Below, piece by piece: positions 11,600 through 20,716 of a stretch of 20,716 nucleotides of DNA. The DNA lies in assembly GCF_900177325.1 (NCBI RefSeq), contig NZ_FXBL01000001.1:1-20716 (forward strand). Reading direction: 5' to 3'. Under the pieces are notes generated by a model. The model saw only the letters and a program-made list of their open reading frames with translations. It made no database searches and was not told where the DNA came from. The position numbers were made by a program, and so were the translations under genes. The stretch comes from Mesorhizobium australicum (lineage in GTDB: Bacteria; Pseudomonadota; Alphaproteobacteria; Rhizobiales; Rhizobiaceae). Positions within the stretch are counted from its first letter, which is position 1. Each line of letters begins with the position of its first letter.

Positions 11600-13333
11600 T
11601 TATCGATCCCGGTCATAATCGCGACTTTTATCCCGCGCCGGCTGCGGCTTCTCTTTCTCGGCCGCGCGGGCTTCCTTGGCCCGCTGCTGCCAGTAGGCGG
11701 CATCCTTCACCGGGGTCGTCGCGGCCTTCGCATTCTCCGCGAACTGCTGGCGCTTCGGATCCTGCGCCTTGGCGCTCGATCCGAAATCCCGCTGCGGATC
11801 TGGCGGGCGCTTCTGCGCCGCTCGATCCGCGAACGCCTGCGTCGGGTTCTTGATCTTTGCCGGCGACGTCGCTGGCGTCGGCTTCTGCGCGATCTCCTGC
11901 GCCCGCTTCGGTGCCGGCCTCGGCACCTCGCCGGCCGGCGAGGGGGCCGGCTGGGCCTGCGAGATAAACGCGGCCTTGGTCGGCAAGGGCTGTTTCGCCT
12001 CGATGCGGCGCGCATCGTCAAACGGCCGTTTCATGGGCTTCTGCTCCTGTGAACGAGTGGCGTCCTGCCACCGTGAACGATAGGGCTTCGCTCGATCGGG
12101 CTGGCGATCGCCGCCGCGATCGCGCGGGAGCTGCTGCCATGCCTGCCGGATTTTCCCGCGCTCGAGGTCTTGGCGCTCGATCAACGACGCTCGAGCGCGG
12201 TCGAACGCTTGGCGCTGTGCAACTAATGCCGCGCCGCGCTGCTCCTTGATGCCGCGCACCTCGGAATCGAGAACCGACTTAAGCCGCTGCGCCAGTCGCC
12301 CGCGGTTCATGTCCTGAACCTCGGCGAACGCCGCGGCGCGGGCCTGCGACGACAGCACGTTGCCGAACGTGGCGGCAAGGGTGCCACGGTTGCCGAGCTG
12401 GCCGCTGACGCGCTGATGCGTCGTCGCGTCCAGTGCGTTTCGGATCACGCCGGCAAGGCTCTGCTCGCGAGCCAGGTAGGCGCTTTCCGCCTGCCTAGTC
12501 TCGCGGAAGAACTTCGCCCATATCGGCCGGCATTCCGCTTTGTGGCGCTCGGTCGCTTCGCGGATAGCTTTGCCGCTGTCCGTGAAAATTCGATCCCGCG
12601 CCGCCTTGTTGCCGGCTGACAGGTCTTTCCACTCCTGCCGGTGCTGGTCCCGCTGTGCCGCGCCAAGGGCTTTCAGGACCGCCACGGGCGATTTGTCGGC
12701 CGGCGGCGTCTCTGCCGCCTGCTGGCGCTTCTCGGCCGCGTAGGCCTGTCGCTCGGCCTGCTGCGCGAACTTTTCGCGTAGCTCCCGCTTTTCTTCCCGC
12801 TTCGGCGTCAGGATCACCCCGCGCTCGCGCTCGTAAGCGTTCGCCCAATCGGACAATTTCAGCCGGTCATTGCTGGTCGAGAGCATTTTCCCGGTCGCCG
12901 GGTCCACGCGATTGACGATCACATGCACATGCGGGTGCTTCTGGTCCTGATGGCACACGATCACCGCTTGATGATGCTCGGCCCCGAGCACCTTCAAGCT
13001 GGCGTCGGCCGCGCGGGTCATTTCCGCCCGGTCGAGCGTCCCGGCCTCGTCCGGGTGCCATGCGAGGCTGTAGGCGTAGACATGCGCCGACGACTTGCGG
13101 CCTGTCGATTTGACGCCGGCCGCTGCCTTCAGCTCGTCGGCCTGCCGGGCGGTCGCAATCATGATCTCGCGGGCAACGCCGGGATGATCGGTCGCCAGAT
13201 TGCGGGTTTCGGTCCACGCCACGCGCTCGGCCGTCTCGGGGTGCGCCGATTGCCCCTCCTGCCGCTTGTCGTGCAGGTAGTAGGCAAACGCGCCCCGGAA
13301 GCTGTGGCCGGCTTTGGCGATGTCAGGAACCAT
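11600..13333 (-). CDS. Relaxase, second copy
   Basis: The protein is identical to that at 59-1792, with the same tyrosine pair (Y18, Y19), histidine motif (H128, H135, H137) and 11-base overlap with mobC. It is complete. It is best read as the same physical gene seen on the second pass around the circle. Confidence 0.93.
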   Translation of the reverse strand: MVPDIAKAGHSFRGAFAYYLHDKRQEGQSAHPETAERVAWTETRNLATDHPGVAREIMIATARQADELKAAAGVKSTGRKSSAHVYAYSLAWHPDEAGTLDRAEMTRAADASLKVLGAEHHQAVIVCHQDQKHPHVHVIVNRVDPATGKMLSTSNDRLKLSDWANAYERERGVILTPKREEKRELREKFAQQAERQAYAAEKRQQAAETPPADKSPVAVLKALGAAQRDQHRQEWKDLSAGNKAARDRIFTDSGKAIREATERHKAECRPIWAKFFRETRQAESAYLAREQSLAGVIRNALDATTHQRVSGQLGNRGTLAATFGNVLSSQARAAAFAEVQDMNRGRLAQRLKSVLDSEVRGIKEQRGAALVAQRQAFDRARASLIERQDLERGKIRQAWQQLPRDRGGDRQPDRAKPYRSRWQDATRSQEQKPMKRPFDDARRIEAKQPLPTKAAFISQAQPAPSPAGEVPRPAPKRAQEIAQKPTPATSPAKIKNPTQAFADRAAQKRPPDPQRDFGSSAKAQDPKRQQFAENAKAATTPVKDAAYWQQRAKEARAAEKEKPQPARDKSRDYDRDR

Positions 13334-13676
13334 CGCCTGCCACCTTGGCGACGGCTGACCGGACCTCGGCAAGCACCTGCGGGAAGTCGGGCGGCAAATC
13401 CCGGCCGGCATTCACGCGCTTGGCGATCTGGTTGAGGTTCACGCCGGCACGATTCAGCTCGACGAGGGCAACGGCGTCCGCCTGCGCGCGGCGCTGCGGC
13501 ATCCGTTGACCCAGCACAGCGCGGCGGCAAAACTCGGCGACCGAGACGCCCGCGCGCTCGGCCAGCAGCTCGACGTGGTGACGCTCGGCCGCTGTGACCC
13601 GGATGCCGGGCAAGCGGTCGTCGCGGCGCTCATCTGCCGCGAGTGTCGGCCGTCCGATTTTGGGGGCCTCGTCCAT
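13323..13676 (-). CDS. mobC: MobC-type accessory protein, second copy
   Basis: The protein is identical to that at 1782-2135, including the LNRAGVNLNQIAKRVNAG signature. The same uncertainty applies between the ATG at 13676 and the TTG at 13718. Confidence 0.88.
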   Translation of the reverse strand: MDEAPKIGRPTLAADERRDDRLPGIRVTAAERHHVELLAERAGVSVAEFCRRAVLGQRMPQRRAQADAVALVELNRAGVNLNQIAKRVNAGRDLPPDFPQVLAEVRSAVAKVAGDGS

Positions 13677-13714
13677 CAAATCCGCGCCGTCTTCCTTCCT
13701 TCCGGGCCTGCCCG

Positions 13715-13748
13715 GCAAGCGTTTTTGGGCACCAAAAACATAGCTTGC
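13715..13748. other. Candidate oriT hairpin, second copy
   Basis: Identical to 2174-2207, in the same mobC-traG gap. The promoter-like pair for the coupling gene recurs at 13745-13773. Confidence 0.5.
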
Positions 13749-13822
13749 TACTCTGTGTTACGTAAATCATAATCCAAGCTCTGTTAAGATGGAATTAAGG
13801 AACCGTCCGAACCGGAGTCACC

Positions 13823-15676
13823 ATGCCCTACCGCTTTACTGACCCCGCGAAATACGCCTACCGGCCCGGCTCCCTGTTCCTCGGCCTCGACCCCGCCACT
13901 AATCGCGAAACGGGCATCCAGACCGAAATTCACGCCATCACGATAGGCGGCGCAGGTGCAGGAAAAGGCTCGTCCCTCCTGATCCCAAACGCGCGTCGTT
14001 GGCTGCAAAGTCTGGTGTGCATCGACCCCAAGGGCGAAAACGCCGTAGAGTCTTGGCAGGCTCGTGAAGCCCTCGGCCAAACGGTCGGCGTCCTCGACCC
14101 CTTCCATGAAATCCCTGCCGGCAAGATTCCTGATCGACTGCGCGTCTCCGTCAACCTGCTGGCGGACATCGACCCGGAAAGCCCGCGCGCTCGCGCGGCT
14201 CTTTCGGCCATCGGCAATGGCCTCGTTGTCAATCACAACAAAGACCATATGGAATGGACGGAAGGCGCTCGCGCGCTGCTCGCCGGCCTCGCCGCCTTCG
14301 TCTGCACAATGCCCCCCGAAAGCCGCACTTTCGGCACGTTGCGCACCTTGCTGATGCTACCTAACACTCGGCCTTCGGACGATGAGCGGTCGCCGCTCGA
14401 AGAACTCGTAGCTGACATGCTCGCCGCCGATCATGCAAACCTCGGCGCGCTGATCCGGGAAGCCGGCGATACAATCGCAACGGCGCTCAACGCCTCCGAT
14501 CCGAAGTCGATGGAAAGGCAGTTTCTTGGCGGCGCGAAGCGCGCCACACGCTGGCTCGATGATGCTTCAATATCGGCGGCGCTCGTGCATTCGGACTTCA
14601 AAATGTCGGCGCTCAAAACCGGCAAGGCGTCCTTGTTTCTCGTGCTGCCGGCTGACTATCTGGCCGACTATTCCGGGTTCCTGCGTCTGTTTGTGAAGGG
14701 CGCTCTCAACGCCATGGGTCAGCCCGGCAACGGCGGACGATGCCTGTTCCTGCTCGATGAATTTTACTCGCTTGGCAAGCTCGACGAGCTGACGGAAGCG
14801 GCCGGGCGGATGCGATCCTATGGCGTCCAGCTCTGGCCCTTCATGCAGGGCATCAGCCAACTTTTTGACCTGTACGGCAAAGATGCCGCGCAAACTTTCT
14901 TGACCAATGCCGCCGCTCGAATTTTCCTCGGCAACGACAAGGACACGGTGACACTCGACTACATTAGCTACGCGGCCGGCAAGTTGGAGCCGACCGATAT
15001 CAGGAGTGCGCCACCAACCGCGACCGCGTTAACCCCAAAATCGGCCGCTAGCATCGGATCGGCGCCGACGGCATTCAACCCGGCCACCGGGCGTTTCGAA
15101 GTCTCAGCCGACGCGGCCCGCGCGTTCGATACGCAACAGCGGGCCGCTGCTGACGCGCGCATGGTCGAGCATGAGAATGAGCGCACGGCAGCTATGAAAG
15201 CAGATGCTGACGCGCGGGCTGATTACGACCATGACATGAAGCGCGTCGGGCAACCACGCCTGACGCCCGACGAGCTGGCGGCGCTGATCGGCAAAGATGA
15301 ACAAGCCGGCGAGAAAGTCGCACGGTCAATGATCGTTTTCGCCTCTGCTGGCGACGTTCTCAAGCTGACGCCCGCGCCGTATTTCCAGCCCGCGCGGCCC
15401 CTGATCCAGCATAAGCCGCAAGCCACCAAAACCGACTACAGCACCCCGACCGCTGCATATCGGCGTTTCGACAGCTATCAGCGCAAGGCTTTCGTGCTCC
15501 TCGGCGTAACGCTTGGCTTTTGGCCGGGCTGGGTTCCGCTAGCCATGTGGGGATTTGACCGGCCTGCAGACATTGCCATGTGGGGTTATCCCGATCTGTG
15601 CCTCGGGCTTGCTTGTATGGTGGCGGGCGGCTGGATCGGCTGGACGCTGCCGAAACTCATCGAACGCAACGCTTAA
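13823..15676 (+). CDS. traG: VirD4/TraG-type coupling protein, second copy
   Basis: The protein is identical to that at 2282-4135 over 617 residues, with Walker A K48, Walker B D312-E313 and hydrophobic segments only at the C-terminus. The ribosome site GGAG is eight bases upstream. Confidence 0.92.
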   Translation: MPYRFTDPAKYAYRPGSLFLGLDPATNRETGIQTEIHAITIGGAGAGKGSSLLIPNARRWLQSLVCIDPKGENAVESWQAREALGQTVGVLDPFHEIPAGKIPDRLRVSVNLLADIDPESPRARAALSAIGNGLVVNHNKDHMEWTEGARALLAGLAAFVCTMPPESRTFGTLRTLLMLPNTRPSDDERSPLEELVADMLAADHANLGALIREAGDTIATALNASDPKSMERQFLGGAKRATRWLDDASISAALVHSDFKMSALKTGKASLFLVLPADYLADYSGFLRLFVKGALNAMGQPGNGGRCLFLLDEFYSLGKLDELTEAAGRMRSYGVQLWPFMQGISQLFDLYGKDAAQTFLTNAAARIFLGNDKDTVTLDYISYAAGKLEPTDIRSAPPTATALTPKSAASIGSAPTAFNPATGRFEVSADAARAFDTQQRAAADARMVEHENERTAAMKADADARADYDHDMKRVGQPRLTPDELAALIGKDEQAGEKVARSMIVFASAGDVLKLTPAPYFQPARPLIQHKPQATKTDYSTPTAAYRRFDSYQRKAFVLLGVTLGFWPGWVPLAMWGFDRPADIAMWGYPDLCLGLACMVAGGWIGWTLPKLIERNA

Positions 15677-15807
15677 TTAGCCGGGGACACGCTCTACGCC
15701 CGGCACAGTTTCGATGCCGGGTACATCGTCAATGCCCGCAACGCGCCCTAACGCGTATTCATACGCGGCAGCCCAATTGAAGTATTCATATAGTCGCATA
15801 CTGCGAT

Positions 15808-16029
15808 TTATAGATCATTTTGCATCGGAACGTCAAATATCCTGACCTCAACCGGCACGATCTGCGCCGGCTGCGGGAACCCTTCAAGGGGCGGATTCCA
15901 CCGCTCGAACGCAGCGCGCGCTGCGGCCTCGGTCGGCCGGAAAGTGCCCCACACTAACGCACCGTCCGGCCGCTCAAGCGCAGCGAAACCCCTGAATTTC
16001 CGGGGTTTATTCGTCGGTCGGCCCGTCAT
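15808..16029 (-). CDS. Small hypothetical protein, 73 residues, second copy
   Basis: The protein is identical to that at 4267-4488. In this copy the upstream partner gene is intact, so the 23-base overlap and likely translational coupling are real here. Confidence 0.6.
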   Translation of the reverse strand: MTGRPTNKPRKFRGFAALERPDGALVWGTFRPTEAAARAAFERWNPPLEGFPQPAQIVPVEVRIFDVPMQNDL

Positions 16030-16216
16030 CTTCAGCCCGGTCAATGCGCGGCAGGATCACGAATTTACCGGTCAGGCCGATGCCGGCCGGCAGCTCGCAA
16101 TTGAAGCCGTCTTTTTTGTTCGGGAACGCCACGCCGACGCGCAGCCACTCGGTCTTTACTTCGCCATTGCCGTCCGTATATTCGCGGGCGACAAGGATAT
16201 TATGTGGTTTTGTCAT
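16007..16216 (-). CDS. Small conserved plasmid protein, 69 residues, intact copy
   Basis: An intact 69-residue frame beginning MTKPHNILVAREYTDGNG. Residues 5-30 suggest paired strands (HNILVAREY and VKTEWLRVGVAF) and 36-58 another pair ending GLTGKFVILPR; the tail is acidic (DRAEDDGPTDE). I recall similar small proteins of unknown function on plasmids but can name no function. The start is fixed by the strong AGGAGG seven bases upstream. The six-T run at 16112-16117 keeps the frame; the other copy has five T and is broken. Strong ribosome site plus an open frame across that run suggest six is correct. Confidence 0.75.
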   Translation of the reverse strand: MTKPHNILVAREYTDGNGEVKTEWLRVGVAFPNKKDGFNCELPAGIGLTGKFVILPRIDRAEDDGPTDE

Positions 16217-16706
16217 GTAAAATCCTCCTTTTACCCGCAACAATACCATGAACGGAAGAATATATCCTTAAGACATTCTGAAACCCCTGCTCCCTGTTCG
16301 ATCCGCGCCGGAGGCGTGATCGAACCCGCGCGGGACGCGCGGCCTTGATGCTCCCCGTCCCGATGCAACCTGCTGGCCATGTAAGGCCCGCGCGGTCACG
16401 GCCGGAACGGCCGGGAACCCCTTTAGGGGTTGACCGCATTAGCGGGCTGTCATGGCAGGCTTGCCGGTGAGGGTGGGGAAATCACTCCGGAATTCGTCAA
16501 ACGCGCTCCACGCCCGCCGTATAGCCGGGAAAGCGGTATAGAAGGCCGTTCGTCGGCTGCCGATCTTGCGGGAACTTTGCCGCTGTCTTCCTCGAAGACA
16601 AAGCAAGGCTGATACCCGCAAATGTGGGTTTGTGGTAAAGCGCATTTGTGACTGTCACGCGTATTTGAAACAAGTAACTTGCCGGCCGACTAGGCCGGCT
16701 CCATTC
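16217..16706. other. Structured region downstream of repA, second copy
   Basis: Repeats 4675-5164: the ribosome-site hairpin (16217-16234), the compound hairpin (16296-16325), the recurrent box A (16621-16636) and the repA-end hairpin (16681-16699). No gene seen. Confidence 0.4.
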
Positions 16707-17468
16707 TCATTTCGCCATAGAATTAAACCTAGATAGGGATTCAGCCCCTTTGTGGGACTCACGTTCAGCACAGCGGGCGCGCGCCTCGGCCATGCGTATC
16801 AGCGCAGCACCTAGCGAGCTGTCTGGATCGACATCGGCAATCGTGCGCTCGATCTCGCTCATGCTGGCGCGCATTGTCTCGATCTCAGTCGCGCGATCCT
16901 GCTGGCGCTGCTGCTCGTCGGCCGGCGTGGGCGCAGGGTGGAAATACCGACCTAGCAGCCGGGCAGCTCGGGCAGGCAAAAACAGCCTATAGGCGTTGCT
17001 CGTCTGCTGCACCTGCGGCCCCCTGCCCTCGTTGCCGGTCGGCACATAACGCCGAATCCAGTCGAGGAAGCCATGCCGGCGCAACGCCGCCAAGGCCCGG
17101 ATGATCGTATTGCGGCCGTGACAGAGCTTCGCCGCCAGATAGTCAATCGACGGCTCTAGCCGGCCGCTGCGCCGATCCGCGAGGTTCACAAGGTATTCCA
17201 GAAGCTCGACGGCTATCAGGCCGAGCGCGCCGCTTGCGGTGTTCGGCTCCGTGGCACGGCGCTCATGGCGCGTCACCAGCTCAAACTTGCGGGCGGCGGC
17301 AACGATCCGGTGCCGGTCCTCCTTCGGGATCGGTCGCCAGAATATACCCTCCTGCCCGCCCGCCCGGTGCGAATTACGCCGCACGGGCTGGTGAGTGCGT
17401 TTTACACGGCTGCGGCGCACCCCGGCCGGCAACGGTTGGTCTAGGATTTCTCCTACTGCTGTGAACAT
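16707..17468 (-). CDS. repA: Replication protein RepA, second copy
   Basis: The protein is identical to that at 5165-5926, 253 residues, with the same AAGGAGA ribosome site (17473-17479) deciding the start and the same winged-helix core at about 83-165. Confidence 0.78.
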   Translation of the reverse strand: MFTAVGEILDQPLPAGVRRSRVKRTHQPVRRNSHRAGGQEGIFWRPIPKEDRHRIVAAARKFELVTRHERRATEPNTASGALGLIAVELLEYLVNLADRRSGRLEPSIDYLAAKLCHGRNTIIRALAALRRHGFLDWIRRYVPTGNEGRGPQVQQTSNAYRLFLPARAARLLGRYFHPAPTPADEQQRQQDRATEIETMRASMSEIERTIADVDPDSSLGAALIRMAEARARCAERESHKGAESLSRFNSMAK

Positions 17469-17889
17469 GGCTTCTCCTTCGGTCTGGTTGACCGCCGAAG
17501 GTTTGGCCGCTCGCGGGCGTACGCAGGGCGCACGAATCCGTGGCAAGATTCCTCTTGCAAACGGTCCGGCTTTTTGGGAGAATTCGACCACCACAGACGA
17601 ATTCAAGGCCCTCGGCCGAACTATCAGAAGCCCGCCCTTCCGGCGGGTTTTTTGATTTCTGGTCGGTATTCCCTCGCAAAATGGTTGGTGGCCGCGCTCG
17701 AATCGCGCCGCCACTAGCCTGTGATGGTGCCTGATGCCGGAATCTCGATCAACGCGGTTTTGTGAAAGCGCGGATTTCTGCGCATTTCAGGATCGGAACA
17801 CCGCGCAACCAAGGCGTGAGCATTGGCCGTACGGCCGAATCCTGCAATGTGGGTTTGTGGTATCCCGCAAACCCTGATACCCTCACTCA
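17469..17889. other. repA-parA control region, second copy
   Basis: Repeats 5927-6347. The opposing terminator is at 17628-17653, the twelve-base palindrome at 17825-17836 and box B with its inverted partner at 17846-17874. No gene seen. Confidence 0.55.
17628..17653 (+). terminator. Terminator opposing repA, second copy
   Basis: Same CCCGCC and GGCGGG stem with six T as at 6086-6111. It would end the candidate antisense RNA of this copy (about 17590-17653). Confidence 0.8.
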
Positions 17890-18558
17890 ATGATTCTTTC
17901 GTTCATCAACCAAAAGGGCGGCGTCGGTAAAACGACCTTGGCAATCAACGTCGCGGCAGCTTTGGCTACTCGCGGCAAGGTATTGTTGATCGACGCCGAC
18001 GAGCAGGGCAGCGCAACCGCATGGGCATCCCTACGCGAGCAGACCCCTTTTCAGGTGGTCAGCATGGTACGCGCCAACATGGCGCGGGATGCGATCCAGA
18101 TGGCGGCGAACTTCACCCATACCGTAATCGACGGCCCGCCACGCGCTCGCGATCTCGCCCGCGCCGTCATCATTGCCGCTGATGTGGTGGCGATCCCCAT
18201 TGAACCCTCCGGCTTGTCAACATGGGCAGCGGGAGAAACCATCAATCAGGTCCGCGAGGCGCAAGCCGTTAAAGATTCCCTCAAATGTGGGTTTGTGGTT
18301 TCTCGCAAAATTGGGAAAACTGTCATCGGCCGCGACATCCGGGATATGGCTTCAGCCGAAGGGTTCCCGATCCTGTCCGCCGAAATTCAACAGCGTGTGC
18401 CGTTTGCGGAAAGCCTGACGCTCGGCCAGACGATTTTCGAATATGCGCCGGCCTCGGCCGCTGCCATGGAAATCGAGGCGCTTACGGGCGAGATTGTGAA
18501 CTGGCATGAGCAAAAAGAACTTCGCAGCAGCGCCAAAGCCCGCCGCTCTGTCGGCTGA
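17890..18558 (+). CDS. parA: ParA-type partition ATPase, second copy
   Basis: The protein is identical to that at 6348-7016: KGGVGKTT at 9-16, IDADEQGS at 34-41, IDGPP near 80. The embedded recurrent box C is at 18284-18299. Confidence 0.93.
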   Translation: MILSFINQKGGVGKTTLAINVAAALATRGKVLLIDADEQGSATAWASLREQTPFQVVSMVRANMARDAIQMAANFTHTVIDGPPRARDLARAVIIAADVVAIPIEPSGLSTWAAGETINQVREAQAVKDSLKCGFVVSRKIGKTVIGRDIRDMASAEGFPILSAEIQQRVPFAESLTLGQTIFEYAPASAAAMEIEALTGEIVNWHEQKELRSSAKARRSVG

Positions 18559-18763
18559 ACAGGAAGCCTACATTTCCAAGGGCAGGGGTAAAGATACCGC
18601 GCCGGCCAACAATGAGCCGACCGCGCGGCTGTCGGTCGATCTGCCGCGCTCGATGCATAAGCGATTCAAGATCGCTTGTGAGCAAGCCGATACCAAGATG
18701 GTCACAGAACTGCTCGCCTTCATCGAGCGCCGCACGACCGAACTTGAAAGCCGCAAACCCTGA
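18506..18763 (+). CDS. parG: ParG-like partition partner, second copy
   Basis: The protein is identical to that at 6964-7221, overlapping parA by 53 bases. The box D dyad spans its stop codon at 18751-18779. Confidence 0.8.
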   Translation: MSKKNFAAAPKPAALSAEQEAYISKGRGKDTAPANNEPTARLSVDLPRSMHKRFKIACEQADTKMVTELLAFIERRTTELESRKP

Positions 18764-19192
18764 TATGTGGGTTTGCGGGAAGGTGGGTCATGCTCTGGCT
18801 CACCAAAAGCAATCCCGCTTTCGTCGTGCCCTACCTTCGCATTGAGGGGGCCTAGCACGATCTGCCAGCCGTTCAACGCCTTACGGCGTCCTCCACTGCG
18901 TTGCGGCCCTTCGGGTGATCGGCCGTCATATCGTGCTTGAATCGGCCCATGCGAAGGCGGCTCCGAAAGCAGGATATTGCTTCAAGGCTCAACCCGTCCT
19001 GCAGGGCAGGGGAAGCGCCGCCAGGGCGACAAGCCCTAGCCGGCGCGGTAGGGCAGGGGCCAAGTATAACGCGGCGGGTCGGCGTCATGCCGGCATGGCG
19101 ATTTATTGGCATCGGGAAACAAAAAAACCGCGCTCACACATAGCAGGCGGTTTTGACTTGTCCGATGCTGACGGATTGCTTTGAATTCGGTT
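18764..19192. other. Region between par and nadE, second copy
   Basis: Repeats 7222-7650: possible 21-residue peptide at 18790-18855, twelve-base palindrome at 19086-19097 and terminator-like hairpin at 19124-19154. No convincing gene. Confidence 0.4.
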
Positions 19193-19216
19193 CCATAATT
19201 GGGAATTATGCGATTA
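19193..19216 (+). repeat. Left module boundary repeat, second copy
   Basis: Identical to 7651-7674. The matching right boundary is not reached before the window ends. Confidence 0.5.
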
Positions 19217-19289
19217 ACCGTCTCGCGCGCGCGAAGCTGAAGCGGTGACTTTTTTGCCAGTCGTGCGTTGCACGACAAGCGAGGGAATA

Positions 19290-20123
19290 ATGAACGATCA
19301 AACGGAAATTATCGAAGCTCTGGGCGTCACTCCGACTTTCAACGCCGCGCAAGAGGCAAGGCGGCGCGTGTCCTTCCTGAAGGACTATCTCGCCGCATCC
19401 GGGCTTCAAACTTACGTGTTGGGGATCAGCGGTGGCGTCGATTCCTTGACGGCCGGGATGATGGCCCAAAGGGCCGTGCAAGAACTGCGAGCAGCGTCCT
19501 ACAACGCGGAATTTGTCGCCGTGCGGCTCCCTTATGGCGAGCAGGCCGACGAACGAGACGCACAGGCCGCCCTAAACGCTATCGAGCCTGACCGCGTCGT
19601 CACGGTGAACATTAAAGCTCCCGCTGACGCCATGATGGCGCAGGTTAAGGCCGGCGGCTTCACTCCAGTCGACCGGGCGCAGGAAGATTTTCTGCTCGGC
19701 AATATCAAGGCCCGGCAACGGATGATCGCGCAATACACCTTGGCGGGCGGCATGCGCGGACTGGTCATCGGCACGGATCAGGCAGCCGAAGCCCTCATGG
19801 GGTTTTTCACAAAATTCGGCGACGGCGCGGCCGACATTTTGCCTCTGGCGGGTCTGAACAAACGCCGGGTGCGCGCGATAGCCGAATACTTCGGAGCGCC
19901 CGCAAATCTCGTGTTCAAGGTGCCAACGGCAGACTTGGAATCCGATGCGCCGATGCGGCCCGATGAAGATGCCTATGGCGTGACTTACGATCAGATTGAC
20001 GATTTTCTTGAAGGCAAACCTATCGAGGAAACTGCACGAGCACGGATTATGCGGGCATATCGCACGACCGCGCATAAGCGGGCGTTGCCGGTCGCCGCCA
20101 ATGCGCCGGCGCACTCATTTTGA
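19290..20123 (+). CDS. nadE: NH3-dependent NAD+ synthetase, second copy
   Basis: The protein is identical to that at 7748-8581, with SGGVDS at 47-52, the same GAGGGA ribosome site, and the leader hairpin at 19260-19276. Confidence 0.95.
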   Translation: MNDQTEIIEALGVTPTFNAAQEARRRVSFLKDYLAASGLQTYVLGISGGVDSLTAGMMAQRAVQELRAASYNAEFVAVRLPYGEQADERDAQAALNAIEPDRVVTVNIKAPADAMMAQVKAGGFTPVDRAQEDFLLGNIKARQRMIAQYTLAGGMRGLVIGTDQAAEALMGFFTKFGDGAADILPLAGLNKRRVRAIAEYFGAPANLVFKVPTADLESDAPMRPDEDAYGVTYDQIDDFLEGKPIEETARARIMRAYRTTAHKRALPVAANAPAHSF

Positions 20124-20504
20124 CGCGAGCGCTTCAATCACCCGGCATTCCGACACCATGCCCCGGCTGCACTCACTGACCATGCGAGCCAACTCGTCCC
20201 GCAAGGAGAGCAGGCGGGCAATTCGGCTTTCGACCGCCTCAAGCTGACCCTGTGCAATCTGGCTCGCCGTCTCGCATGATGCCGCAGGCTGATCCTGCAA
20301 GGCCAGCAGCACGCGAATGCTCGTCAGGTCAAACCCGAGATCGCGGGCATGCCGGATAAAGCCTAGCCGTTCGGCGTCGGCCGGGCTGTAGATGCGACGG
20401 CCGTTCGTTTGGCGCGTTGCCTTCGGTAAAACCCCGATGCGCTCATAATACCGGATTGTCTCGATGTTCACGCCCGACCGTACGGACAGGTCACCTATCT
20501 GCAT
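20115..20504 (-). CDS. MerR-family metal-responsive regulator, second copy
   Basis: The protein is identical to that at 8573-8962, with cysteines C77, C112 and C120 and the nine-base tail overlap with nadE. Confidence 0.92.
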   Translation of the reverse strand: MQIGDLSVRSGVNIETIRYYERIGVLPKATRQTNGRRIYSPADAERLGFIRHARDLGFDLTSIRVLLALQDQPAASCETASQIAQGQLEAVESRIARLLSLRDELARMVSECSRGMVSECRVIEALASK

Positions 20505-20511
20505 TTAGGTC

Positions 20512-20542
20512 TTGCTCCTGTAGTCGCTACAGGTTGTAGCAT
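20512..20542 (+). promoter_or_regulatory. MerR-type operator-promoter, second copy
   Basis: Identical to 8970-9000, with a 19-base spacer. Nine bases downstream this copy has TT (20551-20552) where the first has a single T at 9009. Confidence 0.9.
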
Positions 20543-20571
20543 GGTAGGGCTTAGAATTTCGAGGATCGCCA

Positions 20572-20716
20572 ATGTCCGCAGCCGCAACCGACACAATCCG
20601 CTATCACGTCACCGGCATGGACTGCTCGTCCTGCGCCGCCAAGATCGAGGGCGCGGCCCGAAAAGTCGAAGGCGTCAATGATGTGAAGGTGTCGATTGCT
20701 TCGCAGATCATGACGC
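20572..20716 (+). CDS. Cation efflux protein, partial (cut by window end)
   Basis: Only the first 48 codons are present, matching residues 1-48 of the protein at 9029-9898 and including the metal-binding GMDCSSC at 15-21. The truncation is the end of the window, not a gene defect. Confidence 0.88.
   Translation, partial: MSAAATDTIRYHVTGMDCSSCAAKIEGAARKVEGVNDVKVSIASQIMT

Larger units (their letters stand above)
11542..20716. repeat. Second, incomplete copy of the plasmid unit
   Basis: This copy repeats 1-9173 and then runs out at the window end inside the cation efflux gene. It differs by one extra T in a T-run at 16112-16117 (six T against five) and by TT against T at 20551-20552. The first difference restores a reading frame and the second is in an untranslated leader. 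Features of this copy are listed separately with coordinates and any difference. Confidence 0.97.

Noticed and set aside
1..20716. CRISPR array, rRNA or intact insertion sequence
   Set aside because: No regularly spaced short repeats, no rRNA-like stretches and no transposase frames were found on either strand; the long repeat is the unit duplication itself.

Overview
The window reads one small circular plasmid nearly twice around. Bases 1-9173 recur at 11542-20716 in the same order and orientation. The offset is 11541, rising to 11542 and then 11543 after two single-base T differences (near 4571 and 9009). The unit is therefore about 11.54 kb and ends only because the circle was opened. An untrimmed contig overlap or a head-to-tail dimer is the simplest reading; the two cannot be told apart from the sequence alone. 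High GC in most genes and the gene families present suggest an alphaproteobacterium, perhaps sphingomonad-like, but the host is not proven.

Backbone of one unit (first-copy positions). Transfer: a relaxase (59-1792, minus) overlaps a MobC-type accessory gene (1782-2135, minus). A 150-bp divergent gap holds a hairpin that is the best oriT candidate, and a VirD4/TraG-type coupling protein (2282-4135, plus) follows. No type IV secretion genes are present, so the plasmid looks mobilisable rather than self-transmissible. Two small overlapping minus genes follow (4674 down to 4267). The upstream one is intact only in the second copy. Replication and partition: a winged-helix replication protein (5165-5926, minus) has a leader that contains an opposing rho-independent terminator, so an antisense control RNA is plausible. 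A parA-parG pair (6348-7221, plus) follows. A 15-16 bp box with core ATGTGGGTTTG occurs beside repA, before parA, inside parA and after parG.

Cargo. Module 1 (7651-9924) is bounded by two 24-bp direct repeats, 20/24 identical, each with an internal dyad and an Xer/dif-like look. It carries an ammonia-dependent NAD synthetase (nadE), a MerR-family metal sensor, and a cation efflux protein with an N-terminal metal-binding domain. The last two are divergent around a textbook MerR operator. Module 2 (about 9922-11511) is clearly AT-richer. It holds a DUF3800 protein (minus) and a winged-helix protein (plus). Between them lies a structured intergenic region with a terminator hairpin immediately upstream of the DUF3800 start, pointing into that gene. 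Module 2 is present once, because the second copy stops inside the efflux gene.

The most interesting leads are: the DUF3800, structured leader and winged-helix locus; the repeat-bounded nadE and metal module; a coupling protein whose membrane segments appear to be C-terminal; and the possible antisense RNA over the repA leader.
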